NCBI RefSeq assembly: GCF_000416235.1
Contig: NZ_ATLO01000004.1
Coordinates: 403,469 to 467,468 of the forward strand
Length of the DNA stretch: 64,000 bases
Source: Pseudomonas sp. CFII64
GTDB lineage: Bacteria > Pseudomonadota > Gammaproteobacteria > Pseudomonadales > Pseudomonadaceae
Direction of reading: 5' to 3'
Position 1 is the stretch's first letter; each line of letters opens with the position of its first letter. Positions 53,743-62,069 of the stretch are shown in pieces. A program made the position numbers and the translations under genes. The notes below the pieces were generated by a model that did no database searches, was not told the origin of the DNA, and saw only the letters and a program-made list of their open reading frames with translations.

Positions 53743-54729
53743 TCAGACCTCACACAACGCCGACGCATCAATGCTCAACGTCACACGTCGGCCATTGGGA
53801 TGCAAATCGTCCGCCGAGCGGTTGAGTACGTCTACCACCAATTCCACGCCGCGCGCTTCGACCCGATAACGAATCACATTGCCCAGCAAGCTGTGGCTGC
53901 GCACTTCGCCTTCCAGAGAGCCGGTCAGACTCAGCTGAATGGCTTCCGGGCGAATAGCGATGCGGCTGTTGATCGGGCGTTGCATCAGGCGGCTGGCTTC
54001 ATCTGCTTCAAGCAGGTTGTAGTTGCCGATAAAACCGGCGGCAAACGCATCGACCGGCGCAGTGTAAAGGGTTTCGGCATCGCCGCTTTGCACGATACGG
54101 CCCTGGTTCATCAGAAAGATGCGGTCCGACATGGTCAGCGCTTCTTCCTGATCGTGAGTCACAAAAATCGTGGTCAGGCCCAATTCTCGCTGAATGGCGC
54201 GGATCTGCTCTCGCAGGTGTTTGCGTATCCGCGCATCCAGCGCCGAGAGCGGTTCGTCCAGCAACAACAGGCGTGGACGGGTGACCAGCGAGCGCGCCAG
54301 GGCGACGCGCTGGCACTGGCCGCCGGACATCTGGTGCGGATAGCGGTTGGCCAGTTCGGTCAACTCCACCAGTTTCAGGACTTCGGCGACGCGCTTGTGG
54401 GTGTCGTCGGCATTGACCTTCTGCATGCGCAGGCCGAACGCGACGTTCTGCTCCACGGTCATGTTCGGAAACAGCGCGTAGCTCTGGAACACCATGCCGA
54501 TATTGCGTTTCTGCGGCGTAACGGGCACCAGGTCGACACCATCGAGCAGGATGCGCCCTTTGTTGACCGAGGTCAGGCCGGCAATGCAGCGCAGCAAGGT
54601 CGATTTGCCACAGCCGGACGGGCCGAGCAGGGTGACGAATTCGCCACGTTCGATCGTGCAGTTGATGTCACTGAAGACCGCTGTGCTGGCGTAGGTTTTT
54701 TGCAGATTTTCGACACTGACAAAACTCAT
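53743..54729 (-). CDS. ABC importer ATPase (PotA/FbpC-like)
   Basis: A 328-residue ATPase of the polyamine/iron/phosphonate importer class. Walker A is GPSGCGKST, the Q-loop lies in MVFQSYALFPNMTV, the signature is SGGQCQR (Cys in place of the usual Gln) and Walker B is LLLLDEPLSALD. A C-terminal TOBE-like regulatory region begins near residue 235 (IAIRPEAIQL). It starts one base after the stop of the second permease and is the last gene of the operon. Confidence 0.88.
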   Translation of the reverse strand: MSFVSVENLQKTYASTAVFSDINCTIERGEFVTLLGPSGCGKSTLLRCIAGLTSVNKGRILLDGVDLVPVTPQKRNIGMVFQSYALFPNMTVEQNVAFGLRMQKVNADDTHKRVAEVLKLVELTELANRYPHQMSGGQCQRVALARSLVTRPRLLLLDEPLSALDARIRKHLREQIRAIQRELGLTTIFVTHDQEEALTMSDRIFLMNQGRIVQSGDAETLYTAPVDAFAAGFIGNYNLLEADEASRLMQRPINSRIAIRPEAIQLSLTGSLEGEVRSHSLLGNVIRYRVEARGVELVVDVLNRSADDLHPNGRRVTLSIDASALCEV

Positions 54730-54730
54730 A

Positions 54731-55528
54731 TCAGTTCTTGTCCTTATTCAGTCGGTTGGCAGCCCAGGTCAGCAGCAGCACGAAAAGGAAGTAGGAAACC
54801 ACCAGCGCACTGTTGAAGTGCCCGCTGCTGTTGCGCATGTTGTTCAGGTACACCTGCAAGGTTTCGTAGCGGGTGCCGACCAGCAGGTTGGCGAACACGA
54901 ATTCGCCGAACAGGAAGGAAAACGACAGCAGCAGCGCGACCATCAAACCCTTGCGCAGGTTGGGCAGTACCACCAGAAATGCCGCCTGCCAGGTATTGGC
55001 ACCGAGAAGTTGAGCAGCGTCCATCAGGTCAGTCAGGTTGATGGCCTGCAGGTTGTTGGTGATGGCGCGGTACATGAACGGCAGCGCGACGGTGAAGTAG
55101 CAGCCGATCAGAATCCACGGCGTGCCGACCATCGCCATCGGCCCGGAGCCATACAGCTGCAGCAAGCCGACCGATGACACCACCGGCGGCACGGCGAAGG
55201 GCAGCAGGATCAGGATGTTCATCAGGCCGTCCAGGCGCGGAAAGTGGTAATGCACCACAAACAGCAGCGGCAGGATCAGCACCACGGACAGGATCAGCGC
55301 GCCAACACAGACCAGCAGCGACTGGCCGAAAGCGGTGAGGAAACGCGGGTCACTCCACAGCGCGATGTACCACTTGAAGGTCAGGCCGCTGGGCAGAATA
55401 GTCGCCGACCAACTGGTCGCCACTGAATACAGCAGCGTGCCAGCCAAAGGCAGCAGCAGGATGAAGAACAGCGCATAGACCACGAACCGGTGGTAAAGCC
55501 TGGCGGGACCCCGTTCAACGCGAGACAT
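54731..55528 (-). CDS. ABC importer permease (second)
   Basis: A 265-residue inner-membrane subunit with six helices, of the PotC/FbpB-C-terminal type. The coupling EAA motif is DAAQLLGANTWQAAFLVVLPNLRKGL. It overlaps the first permease by 14 bases and ends one base before the ATPase ATG. Its partner substrate-binding protein at 57284 suggests an organic cation, phosphonate-like or metal-chelate ligand. Confidence 0.87.
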   Translation of the reverse strand: MSRVERGPARLYHRFVVYALFFILLLPLAGTLLYSVATSWSATILPSGLTFKWYIALWSDPRFLTAFGQSLLVCVGALILSVVLILPLLFVVHYHFPRLDGLMNILILLPFAVPPVVSSVGLLQLYGSGPMAMVGTPWILIGCYFTVALPFMYRAITNNLQAINLTDLMDAAQLLGANTWQAAFLVVLPNLRKGLMVALLLSFSFLFGEFVFANLLVGTRYETLQVYLNNMRNSSGHFNSALVVSYFLFVLLLTWAANRLNKDKN

Positions 55529-56357
55529 GGTAGCTCCTCTTCAGCAACCACTGATGGACGACCGTGACCAGCGTCATCAGGCCGACCAGAATCATCGCCA
55601 GGGCGCTGGCCATGTTCGGATCAAGGGTGATATCGCCGGCCACCATGGCTGCGATGCGAATCGGCAGCACGTTGAAGTTGCCGGTGGTCAGCGCGTAGAC
55701 GGTGGCGTACGCCCCCAGCGCATTGGCCAGCAGAATCACAAAGGTGCCCAACAGGGCAGGCGTCAGCACGGGCAAACCGATGTAACGCCAGAACTGAAAG
55801 CTGCTGGCGCCGAGCAGTGACGCCGACTCGCGCCAGTCTTCGCGCAAGGCGTCGAAAGCCGGGTAGAGCAGCAGCACGCCCAAGGGAATCTGGAAGTAGG
55901 TGTAGAGAATGATCAGCCCGGTCTTCGAATACAGATTGAAGTCGTCGATGATTCCGGCCTGCTTGAGGATCAGGGTCAGCGCGCCATTGAAGCCCAGCAG
56001 GATGATGAAGGCGAAGGCCAGCGGCACCCCGGAAAAGTTACTGGTCATGTTGGCGAAGGCGTTGACGAAATCCCGCAACCGCGAGTCCACCTTGCGCAGC
56101 GAGTAACTGCCGAGCACCGCAATCACGATGCCGAACAGGCTCGACCAGAAGCTGATCTCCAGGCTGTACTGCATCGCCTGGCGATAGAACCGAGAATTGA
56201 ACGCAGTGATGAAGTTTTCGATCCCCCACCCCGCATCGGAATGCAGGCTGTTGATGGCCACCCAAACCAGCGGCGCGATCTGAAAGATGATGAAGAAGAT
56301 GGCGAAAGGCACCAGGCACAGCAGCCCCAGCCATTTGCCTCGGGTGAGTGTGCTCAA
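55515..56357 (-). CDS. ABC importer permease (first)
   Basis: A 280-residue permease with six helices. It opens LGLLCLVPFAIFFIIFQIAPLVWVAINSL and has the EAA-like loop REDWRESASLLGASSFQFWRYIGLPVLTPAL. I infer a TTG start at 56357: its TTGA overlaps the stop of the phosphatase-family gene by three bases, giving the expected short N-terminus STLTRGKW. The ATG that starts the longer frame (22 codons upstream) lies inside the neighbour and would add a basic, non-family extension. Confidence 0.83.
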   Translation of the reverse strand: MSTLTRGKWLGLLCLVPFAIFFIIFQIAPLVWVAINSLHSDAGWGIENFITAFNSRFYRQAMQYSLEISFWSSLFGIVIAVLGSYSLRKVDSRLRDFVNAFANMTSNFSGVPLAFAFIILLGFNGALTLILKQAGIIDDFNLYSKTGLIILYTYFQIPLGVLLLYPAFDALREDWRESASLLGASSFQFWRYIGLPVLTPALLGTFVILLANALGAYATVYALTTGNFNVLPIRIAAMVAGDITLDPNMASALAMILVGLMTLVTVVHQWLLKRSYHVSR

Positions 56358-57160
56358 TTGAATATCTCCCGGCAGACCGGTTTGTCGTGGGGCACACCGA
56401 GCAGCTCGCAGACAATGCCGCACAGATCGGTTTGCCTGGGGGCGGCGTTGGGGTCGAGGCTGAACGCAGCGCCAAGCACGAACAGCGGCACTTCGCGCTC
56501 TTCCGGCAGCAGGCCGTTGTGCGAACGGTCGTTGTTCATGCCGTGGTCGGCGGTCACCAGCACTTGATAGCCAGCGTCGAGCCAGCGTTGCAGGTAATCG
56601 GCCAGCACGATATCGGCGCTGCGGGCGCTGTTGCGGTACTGCGCGGAGTCGAGGCCGTGCTTGTGCCCGGCGTCGTCAATGTTCATGGGGTGAATCAACA
56701 GAAAATTGGGCGCATGTCTGACGCGCAGACTTTCTGCGTCGGCGAACAGATGCGAATCCGGGTAATGGTCGGCGTAATAAAAGTGCCCGTGCTGAATCGG
56801 CAGTTCCAGGTCATCGGTATGCCGGTCGCGGGCGGCATCGAACGGGGTGCGGTTATACAACTCGCTGACCCAGTGATAGGCCGCGGCCGCCGTGGTCAAT
56901 CCAGCGGCTGTCGCGTAGTGAAATACACTGCGCTGGTTGGACAGGCGTGAAATCTGGTTATGCACGATGCCGCTGTCGATTGGCGCAACGCCGGTCAGGA
57001 TGCATTCGTACAACGGACGGGAAAGTGCCGGCAACTCACATTCCAGTTTGTAGAGGGCGGCCCGACCACCGTTGCTGTAGGCCTGCAAATGCCCCATCGC
57101 ATGCCGGGCCACCGCGTAGTTCAAGCCATCGAGCACGATCAGGATGACGTTGTGTTTCAT
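56354..57160 (-). CDS. Alkaline phosphatase family protein (nucleotide pyrophosphatase-like)
   Basis: A 268-residue hydrolase of the alkaline phosphatase superfamily (type I phosphodiesterase/phosphonoacetate hydrolase branch). Metal ligands are visible: Asp11 in LIVLDGLNY, a Ser nucleophile where others have Thr (LSRPLYECILTG), Asp and His in NIDDAGHKHG, and Asp-His in TADHGMN. No signal peptide, so it is probably cytoplasmic. It lies inside the ABC importer operon between binding protein and permeases and likely acts on the imported compound, releasing phosphate or cleaving a phosphodiester. A phosphonate or phosphodiester substrate is my inference. Confidence 0.8.
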   Translation of the reverse strand: MKHNVILIVLDGLNYAVARHAMGHLQAYSNGGRAALYKLECELPALSRPLYECILTGVAPIDSGIVHNQISRLSNQRSVFHYATAAGLTTAAAAYHWVSELYNRTPFDAARDRHTDDLELPIQHGHFYYADHYPDSHLFADAESLRVRHAPNFLLIHPMNIDDAGHKHGLDSAQYRNSARSADIVLADYLQRWLDAGYQVLVTADHGMNNDRSHNGLLPEEREVPLFVLGAAFSLDPNAAPRQTDLCGIVCELLGVPHDKPVCREIFN

Positions 57161-57192
57161 GAGCCAGCGCTCCGGCGGAATTCATGCAAGAC

Positions 57193-57219
57193 AGGCGAGA
57201 CAGCGGGTCTGTCTCGCCT
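57193..57219 (-). other. Intercistronic hairpin after the binding-protein gene
   Basis: AGGCGAGACAG-CGGGT-CTGTCTCGCCT is a perfect 11-pair stem between the binding protein gene and the downstream operon. There is no T-run, so it more likely stabilises the binding-protein mRNA or attenuates than terminates; this fits the usual excess of binding protein over membrane parts. Confidence 0.65.
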
Positions 57220-57283
57220 TCTGTTGCGTGTGGATCACAAGTTGCTTGAGCTGCGTGGCTTCATCCCTGAAGCCGATTGCGGG

Positions 57284-58351
57284 TTACTGCATTTCGACGA
57301 TGACTTGCTCGTTCCACAGTTGTGGCAGCTTCTTGGAAGTCGCTTCCCATGCCGCAGCGCTCTTGATCGGCGTTACGCCCTTGTACTGCTCGTTCGGCAG
57401 CAGTTGCTTCTGCACGTCTTCCGGCAGTTTCAGGTGCTCGGCACGAATCGGACGCGCGTTACCACGGGCCAGGTTGGTCTGGCCGGCGTCGCTGAAGATG
57501 TATTCACGGGTCAGTTTTGCGGCGTTCGGGTGCTTGGCGTATTTGTTGATGATGGTGGTATAGCCGGAAATCACCGATCCGTCAGATGGAATCAGCACAA
57601 CGTAGTCATCCGGGTTGGCCATCTTGGCTTTGTAGCTCAGGCCGTTGAAGTCCCAGACGATACCGACTTCGACTTCGCCTTTTTCCATGCTCTGGATAGT
57701 CGGGTTATTAATGCCCAGGCGTTTCTGCTTGGCCAGTTCAGTAAACAGTTGCAGGCCAGGAGCGATATTGGTTTCGTCGCCTTTCATGGCGATTGCCGCC
57801 GCCAGCACGCCGTTGGCAGCCTGGGCCGCAGTGCTGACGTCGCCGATGGTGACTTTGTATTTGCCGTCTTTCAGGTCAGCCCACTTAGTTGGGACTTCGG
57901 AACCGTGCAGCAGCTTCTTGTTGACGATAAACGCGATAGTGCCGGTGTAGGCCAGCGCCCAGTGACCGTCTTTATCCTTGGCCCAGTCCGGAATCTGCTC
58001 CCAGGTGCTTGGCTTGTAGGGTTGCGTAACACCCTTGGCGGTGGCGATGGGGCCAAACGCCGCGCCGACGTCACCGATGTCGGCACTGGCGTTGTCTTTT
58101 TCGGCATCGAACTTGGCCACTTCCTGGGCCGAGCTCATGTCGGTGTCCATGTGCTTGAGACCGTATTTGGTTTGCAGGTCTGCCCAGGTGCCTTTCCAGT
58201 TCGCCCAGTCATCAGGCATGCCGACGCTGTTGACCGCGCCTTCCGTCTTGGCGGCGGCTTCAAGGGTCTTGAGGTCAACGTCCGCAGCCATGGCGGCGGT
58301 GCTAAAGGCGATAGCGGAACCGAGGAGTGATGCCAGCAAAAGGTGTTTCAT
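57284..58351 (-). CDS. ABC transporter substrate-binding protein
   Basis: Periplasmic binding protein of the PotD/FbpA-like (SBP_bac_6/8) class, 355 residues. Signal peptide MKHLLLASLLGSAIAFSTAAMA. Class features include the N-terminal KTEGAVNSVGMPDDWANW, a hinge around ALAYTGTIAFIVNKKLL, and the C-terminal GNARPIRAEHLKLPEDV. No iron-binding tyrosine pair is evident, which argues against a simple ferric-iron role. Start at 58351 with AAGGAG six bases upstream. It heads the operon with the phosphatase-like enzyme, two permeases and ATPase, divergent from a GntR/UTRA regulator; shared TGGTCTAG motifs mark the intergenic region. Equivalent to PA3250 by order. Confidence 0.87.
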   Translation of the reverse strand: MKHLLLASLLGSAIAFSTAAMAADVDLKTLEAAAKTEGAVNSVGMPDDWANWKGTWADLQTKYGLKHMDTDMSSAQEVAKFDAEKDNASADIGDVGAAFGPIATAKGVTQPYKPSTWEQIPDWAKDKDGHWALAYTGTIAFIVNKKLLHGSEVPTKWADLKDGKYKVTIGDVSTAAQAANGVLAAAIAMKGDETNIAPGLQLFTELAKQKRLGINNPTIQSMEKGEVEVGIVWDFNGLSYKAKMANPDDYVVLIPSDGSVISGYTTIINKYAKHPNAAKLTREYIFSDAGQTNLARGNARPIRAEHLKLPEDVQKQLLPNEQYKGVTPIKSAAAWEATSKKLPQLWNEQVIVEMQ

Positions 58352-58408
58352 TCGAAGCTCCTTGTGCACTTCTTCAAGATTTTTTAGAAGTGATCGTTGC
58401 GGGTGGGT

Positions 58409-58420
58409 TGGTCTAGGTCA
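58409..58420. promoter_or_regulatory. Candidate GntR operator, importer side
   Basis: TGGTCTAGGTCA lies 57 bases upstream of the binding protein start. It shares TGGTCTAG with the site next to the regulator gene (58687). Inferred binding site of the adjacent UTRA regulator. Confidence 0.4.
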
Positions 58421-58686
58421 GCAATACCTGAGCCAAGTTAGGCTCGTTCAATGACATTTTCATGTCGGCATGGCTTTTTAGTGGCTGCATCCCGGGGCGA
58501 GACGCAGGCCGTCGCGTAAGCGTAGACCATCGGCAAACGGTTGATCTGCAAGGGCTATGCAGTTTCTTCAGGCAGGCTTGGCATGGTTCGTGATGCACCT
58601 TGTCACTCAATAGTCATCTACGCTCACTAGGCTGTTTGCGCGCATCGTGCGGTGCGCTCCGAGCAGCCCGTGCCCCGAAATGGCGC

Positions 58687-58698
58687 TGGTCTAGTCCA
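58687..58698. promoter_or_regulatory. Candidate GntR operator, regulator side
   Basis: TGGTCTAGTCCA is palindromic at five of six paired positions and ends 13 bases before the regulator ATG, so bound protein would block its own expression. It resembles the GGTCTAGACC-type sites of PhnF/HutC regulators. Confidence 0.45.
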
Positions 58699-58711
58699 GA
58701 TAGGTAACTCG

Positions 58712-59431
58712 ATGCGCGAAGACGTACCACGTGCGGTGACGACGATTTGCAATGCGCTGCAAGAGCAGATCGAGCATGGCTTGCTGCCGCCTGGCAGCAA
58801 GTTGCCCGCCGAACGCAAGCTCAGCGAAGTGTTCGACACCACTCGCATTACGTTGCGCGAAGCGCTGGTGCAGCTCGAAGCACTGGGTTTGATTTATCGC
58901 GAGGAGCGCCGTGGCTGGTTCATTTCGCCGCCGCGTCTGGCCTATGACCTGATGCGGCGCAGTCACTTTCACGCAATGGTCAGTGCCCAGGGCAGGATGG
59001 CCGAGACTCAGGTGATCAGCGCGCGTCTGCAGCCGGCCTCCGCGAAAATCTGCGAATTGCTCCAGTTGCCAGCGCTGTCCAGCGTGATCCAGATCTGCCG
59101 CGCACGACGTATCGATCAACGTCTGGTGCTGTATGTGGAGCATTACCTGAACCCGGAATATTTCCCCGGAATACTTGATTACGATCTCAATCAGTCACTG
59201 ACCGAGCTATACGCCAGCCAGTACAACCTGCGCTATGGCCAGGTCCAGTTCGAAATGGTGCCCACCGCGCTGCACGCCGAAGCCTCGGCGGCCTTGAAGG
59301 TGTCCTTGGGTAGTCCGGGATTGCGCATCGCCAGGGTCAATTTCGACCAGCAAGGACGGCTGATCGATTGCGACCTGGAATACTGGCGCCATGATGCGAT
59401 TCATGTGAGTGCAGTCGTCCGCGATATTTGA
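58712..59431 (+). CDS. GntR-family (HutC/UTRA) regulator
   Basis: A 239-residue regulator. The N-terminal winged helix (about 5-70) reads LPAERKLSEVFDTTRITLREALVQLEALGLIYREERRGWFIS. The C-terminal half is a UTRA ligand domain (VIQICRARRIDQRLVLYVEHYLNPEYFPGI, then VNFDQQGRLIDCDLEYWRHDAIHV). UTRA regulators include PhnF (phosphonates) and HutC. Start at 58712: the longer frame would extend over the operator-like TGGTCTAGTCCA. Divergent from the ABC importer/phosphatase operon, which it probably controls. The ligand is likely the imported compound. Confidence 0.87.
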   Translation: MREDVPRAVTTICNALQEQIEHGLLPPGSKLPAERKLSEVFDTTRITLREALVQLEALGLIYREERRGWFISPPRLAYDLMRRSHFHAMVSAQGRMAETQVISARLQPASAKICELLQLPALSSVIQICRARRIDQRLVLYVEHYLNPEYFPGILDYDLNQSLTELYASQYNLRYGQVQFEMVPTALHAEASAALKVSLGSPGLRIARVNFDQQGRLIDCDLEYWRHDAIHVSAVVRDI

Positions 59432-59491
59432 GCGAGCGATTCGTTGGAGCGAGGCAAGCCACGCCACGCCACGCTCCAACAAATCTTGGTT

Positions 59492-61663
59492 TCACGATTT
59501 GACTTCCTTGCGCTCCGAACTTCCCGCCGTCATTACTTGCACGCTTAACCGTGGCGTCGCCAGGTCCATTCCGGCTTCATCCAGATGGCGTTTCAGGGAC
59601 AGGTTGAACGCCCGGGAGACTTCCCATTGCTTGATCGGCGCGGTCTTGAAGCGGGCGCGCAGGATCGCGTTGCCCGACTCGAAGCTCTCCACGCCCTGAA
59701 TCTCCAGCGGCGACCAGATGTTGCGACGCTGCAACGGGTCGGTGCGCATTTTCTGACCCACATCGCGGATCATCTTCAGCGCATCGTCGATGTTCATGCT
59801 CGACGGAATGGCGATCCGGAAAATCGCATAGCCGAATTCCCGGGAGTAGTTCTGGATGCTTTTGATTTCGCTGAACGGGATCGTATGCACGATGCCATCG
59901 ATATCGCGCAGGCGAACGGTACGGATGGTCAGGCCTTCGACGGTGCCAAGATGCCCGCCGACATCCACATAGTCGTCGATGGCCAGCGAGTCCTCGATGA
60001 TGATGAACAACCCGGTGATCAAGTCCGCCACCAGCGACTGAGCCCCGAAACCGATGGCCAGGCCGATCACACCGGCACCGGCCAGCAGCGGCGTGACGTT
60101 CATGCCCATGTTCGCCAGGGCAACGATCAGCGCAATGATGAAAATCGCCACGAACAGCACGTTGCGAATCAGCGGCATCATGGTCTGCGCCCGGGCATTC
60201 GCCAGCCCTTTGCGCGAGCGGGTCAAGGCGTGGTGCACGGCGGTGTCGCTGAGAATCCACACCAGCCAGGCGAACATCAGCGTGGCAGCCAGATTGATCA
60301 GTTTCATGCTGATGTCGTGGCCATCACCCTCGGCGAACCGAATAAGCGACAGGCCCCAGACTCGCAGGCCCAGTTCGACGAACACCAGCCAGACCAGCAT
60401 ATGCATCAGGGTGTAGAAAAAATTGTGCAGGCGCTCGGAATACAAGGCGTGACGTTTGTGACCATGACGCGGGCGCATGGCATGACGGCGCACCAGGCCG
60501 TTGATGACCATGCCCACCACCAGCAACACCGTGGACAACAAGGCCTGACGCAGCGCGGTGCTGGTATCGCCCGCCGAAAAGAAGGTGGCAAACAGCGACA
60601 CGCCCACCAGCATCAGCGCAGGCACGTACCAAAAGCTGCCGATGATCTCGATGGAATCGGTCAGGGCGCGGCGGGTCAGGCGTCTGGACAGCGGCTGGTT
60701 GCGGATCAGGTGCGCGATGGGCCGCCGGAAACGCAGGATGAACAAACCGGTGGAAAGCGCCGCCATGACATTGGCGAAGGTCGCGGCCGTGTGGGCCAGA
60801 TGCACGCCGAGGCTGGCGATCAGACGCGGGTCGCTGAGTGCCTCACCGAACGCCGCGAAACTGCCGATCAGCCACAGTGGGCGGAAGGCCCGGTGACGCA
60901 GGATATACAGGGCCCGGTGACGATGCGGCCCGTCGAGCACTGAAAAAGCGATGACGCAGATTGCCGAAAACAGTGTCCCGACCACCAGCGCATAGGCCAG
61001 CACCATCGCCAGATCCTTGCCCAGGGAAGAGGGCAGGGAATAGCTCAGGTAAACCGTGATCACCAAGGCGATCAGCCATGGCCCCAATTTGCGCAAGGCA
61101 AAGCGCAGCATGTCGAGGGTGCCGGGATTTTGCGGTAGATCTTCCGACAAGCCGAAACGCACCCGCACCCAATGGCCGAGCCAGATCAGCGCGGCGGCCA
61201 GCAGGCTCCAGAGCAACAGCACCAAAGCAAAACCGAAGATGATCGGCAGCCATTCTCTGGCCGGCAAGGCCAGCGCCAGCAGTTCATCCTCAGCCAGATC
61301 GATTTCTTCGGACCAGCGTCTGATTGGACTGTCTTCACCGGCGAATTTTTTCTCGAAGTCGCTCAAGGTGCTGCCGATCAATCCCAATACGCCCTGATCG
61401 GTGCCCGGCTGGGCTTTTTGCGTGGCGTCGCGAAGTTTTTTCAGGTCGGCCAGCAACTGGCTGCGTTGCTGGTCGTTTTCCAGGGTCTTGATCACTTCGT
61501 CGAGGGACTGCCCCAGCGGTTCCTGCGCCTGCGGTTGGGTTTTCTGCCCTCCGCCCAGCACCCCCGGCAGAGCGACCGCCTGAGCTGCGGCAATCGGAAA
61601 CAGGGCCAGCAAACAGACGAAAAGCAGGCGGGTCAGCAAACAACAGCGGGGGATAACAGTCAC
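59492..61663 (-). CDS. Mechanosensitive ion channel family (MscS) protein
   Basis: A 723-residue membrane protein of the large MscS type. A signal peptide and a periplasmic helical region (to about residue 130) are followed by roughly ten membrane helices. The conserved pore helix and beta domain are near 500-580: NVTPLLAGAGVIGLAIGFGAQSLVADLITGLFIIIEDSLAIDDYVDVGGHLGTVEGLTIRTVRLRDIDG, with the glycine/alanine packing pattern of the MscS pore. The C-terminal alpha/beta cage completes the fold. It should open under membrane tension in hypo-osmotic shock. The start codon is GTG at 61663; CACCGGGCGG precedes nothing better in frame. Confidence 0.9.
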   Translation of the reverse strand: MTVIPRCCLLTRLLFVCLLALFPIAAAQAVALPGVLGGGQKTQPQAQEPLGQSLDEVIKTLENDQQRSQLLADLKKLRDATQKAQPGTDQGVLGLIGSTLSDFEKKFAGEDSPIRRWSEEIDLAEDELLALALPAREWLPIIFGFALVLLLWSLLAAALIWLGHWVRVRFGLSEDLPQNPGTLDMLRFALRKLGPWLIALVITVYLSYSLPSSLGKDLAMVLAYALVVGTLFSAICVIAFSVLDGPHRHRALYILRHRAFRPLWLIGSFAAFGEALSDPRLIASLGVHLAHTAATFANVMAALSTGLFILRFRRPIAHLIRNQPLSRRLTRRALTDSIEIIGSFWYVPALMLVGVSLFATFFSAGDTSTALRQALLSTVLLVVGMVINGLVRRHAMRPRHGHKRHALYSERLHNFFYTLMHMLVWLVFVELGLRVWGLSLIRFAEGDGHDISMKLINLAATLMFAWLVWILSDTAVHHALTRSRKGLANARAQTMMPLIRNVLFVAIFIIALIVALANMGMNVTPLLAGAGVIGLAIGFGAQSLVADLITGLFIIIEDSLAIDDYVDVGGHLGTVEGLTIRTVRLRDIDGIVHTIPFSEIKSIQNYSREFGYAIFRIAIPSSMNIDDALKMIRDVGQKMRTDPLQRRNIWSPLEIQGVESFESGNAILRARFKTAPIKQWEVSRAFNLSLKRHLDEAGMDLATPRLSVQVMTAGSSERKEVKS

Positions 61664-61808
61664 CGGGCGGTAAACCTCAAGTCAACATCGAGCTGCCTGA
61701 AATCGAGCGACTTTCCAGGCATGAGTGAGCGATGAGTTTACGAGTGGTCTGCGGGCTTGGCGAGCAGCTTTTCTCCCCTGCGGACCACGCATTGCCTGAG
61801 GTTGACGA

Positions 61809-61973
61809 TCAGGCGAGTTTTTCCAGAATCTTGAAACCGATCGTGCCCAGCATCAGCATCATCCCCAGCCAGATCATGAACACACCGCCGCCGCGCTCCT
61901 GATAACTGAAGCCGATACACAACAGCAACATCCCGATCATGATCGGCATCAGCATTGCATAAAAGGCGTTCAT
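61809..61973 (-). CDS. Small two-helix membrane protein (54 residues)
   Basis: A short open frame starting MNAFYAMLMPIMIGMLLLCI and ending KILEKLA. Two hydrophobic segments (about 6-20 and 31-47) are joined by a polar turn (GFSYQERGGG), a hairpin membrane protein. Codon use matches neighbouring genes with a strong G/C third position, and an AGCTACAGAGGGTCGATGCC leader carries GAGGG before the ATG. I do not know its function. It lies between the MscS-type channel and the M18 aminopeptidase, all on the minus strand; small genes of this kind at this place are common in Pseudomonas. Confidence 0.65.
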   Translation of the reverse strand: MNAFYAMLMPIMIGMLLLCIGFSYQERGGGVFMIWLGMMLMLGTIGFKILEKLA

Positions 61974-62026
61974 GGCATCGACCCTCTGTAGCTCGATACC
62001 TTGAGTCTAGGTCACAAAACGTACCC

Positions 62027-62056
62027 ACCGTAGGACCGGCTAACGCCGGTCCTACG
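62027..62056. repeat. Compact REP palindrome
   Basis: CGTAGGACCGGC-TAAC-GCCGGTCCTACG is a perfect 12-pair stem, a minimal version of the common REP pair, 14 bases after the aminopeptidase stop; it may protect that mRNA 3' end. Confidence 0.72.
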
Positions 62057-62069
62057 GAACAGGGCAAAA

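Noticed and set aside
9226..62056. Regularly spaced palindromes as a possible CRISPR array or mobile elements
   Set aside because: They are dispersed single or paired REP elements between genes, without uniform spacers, cas genes or transposase.
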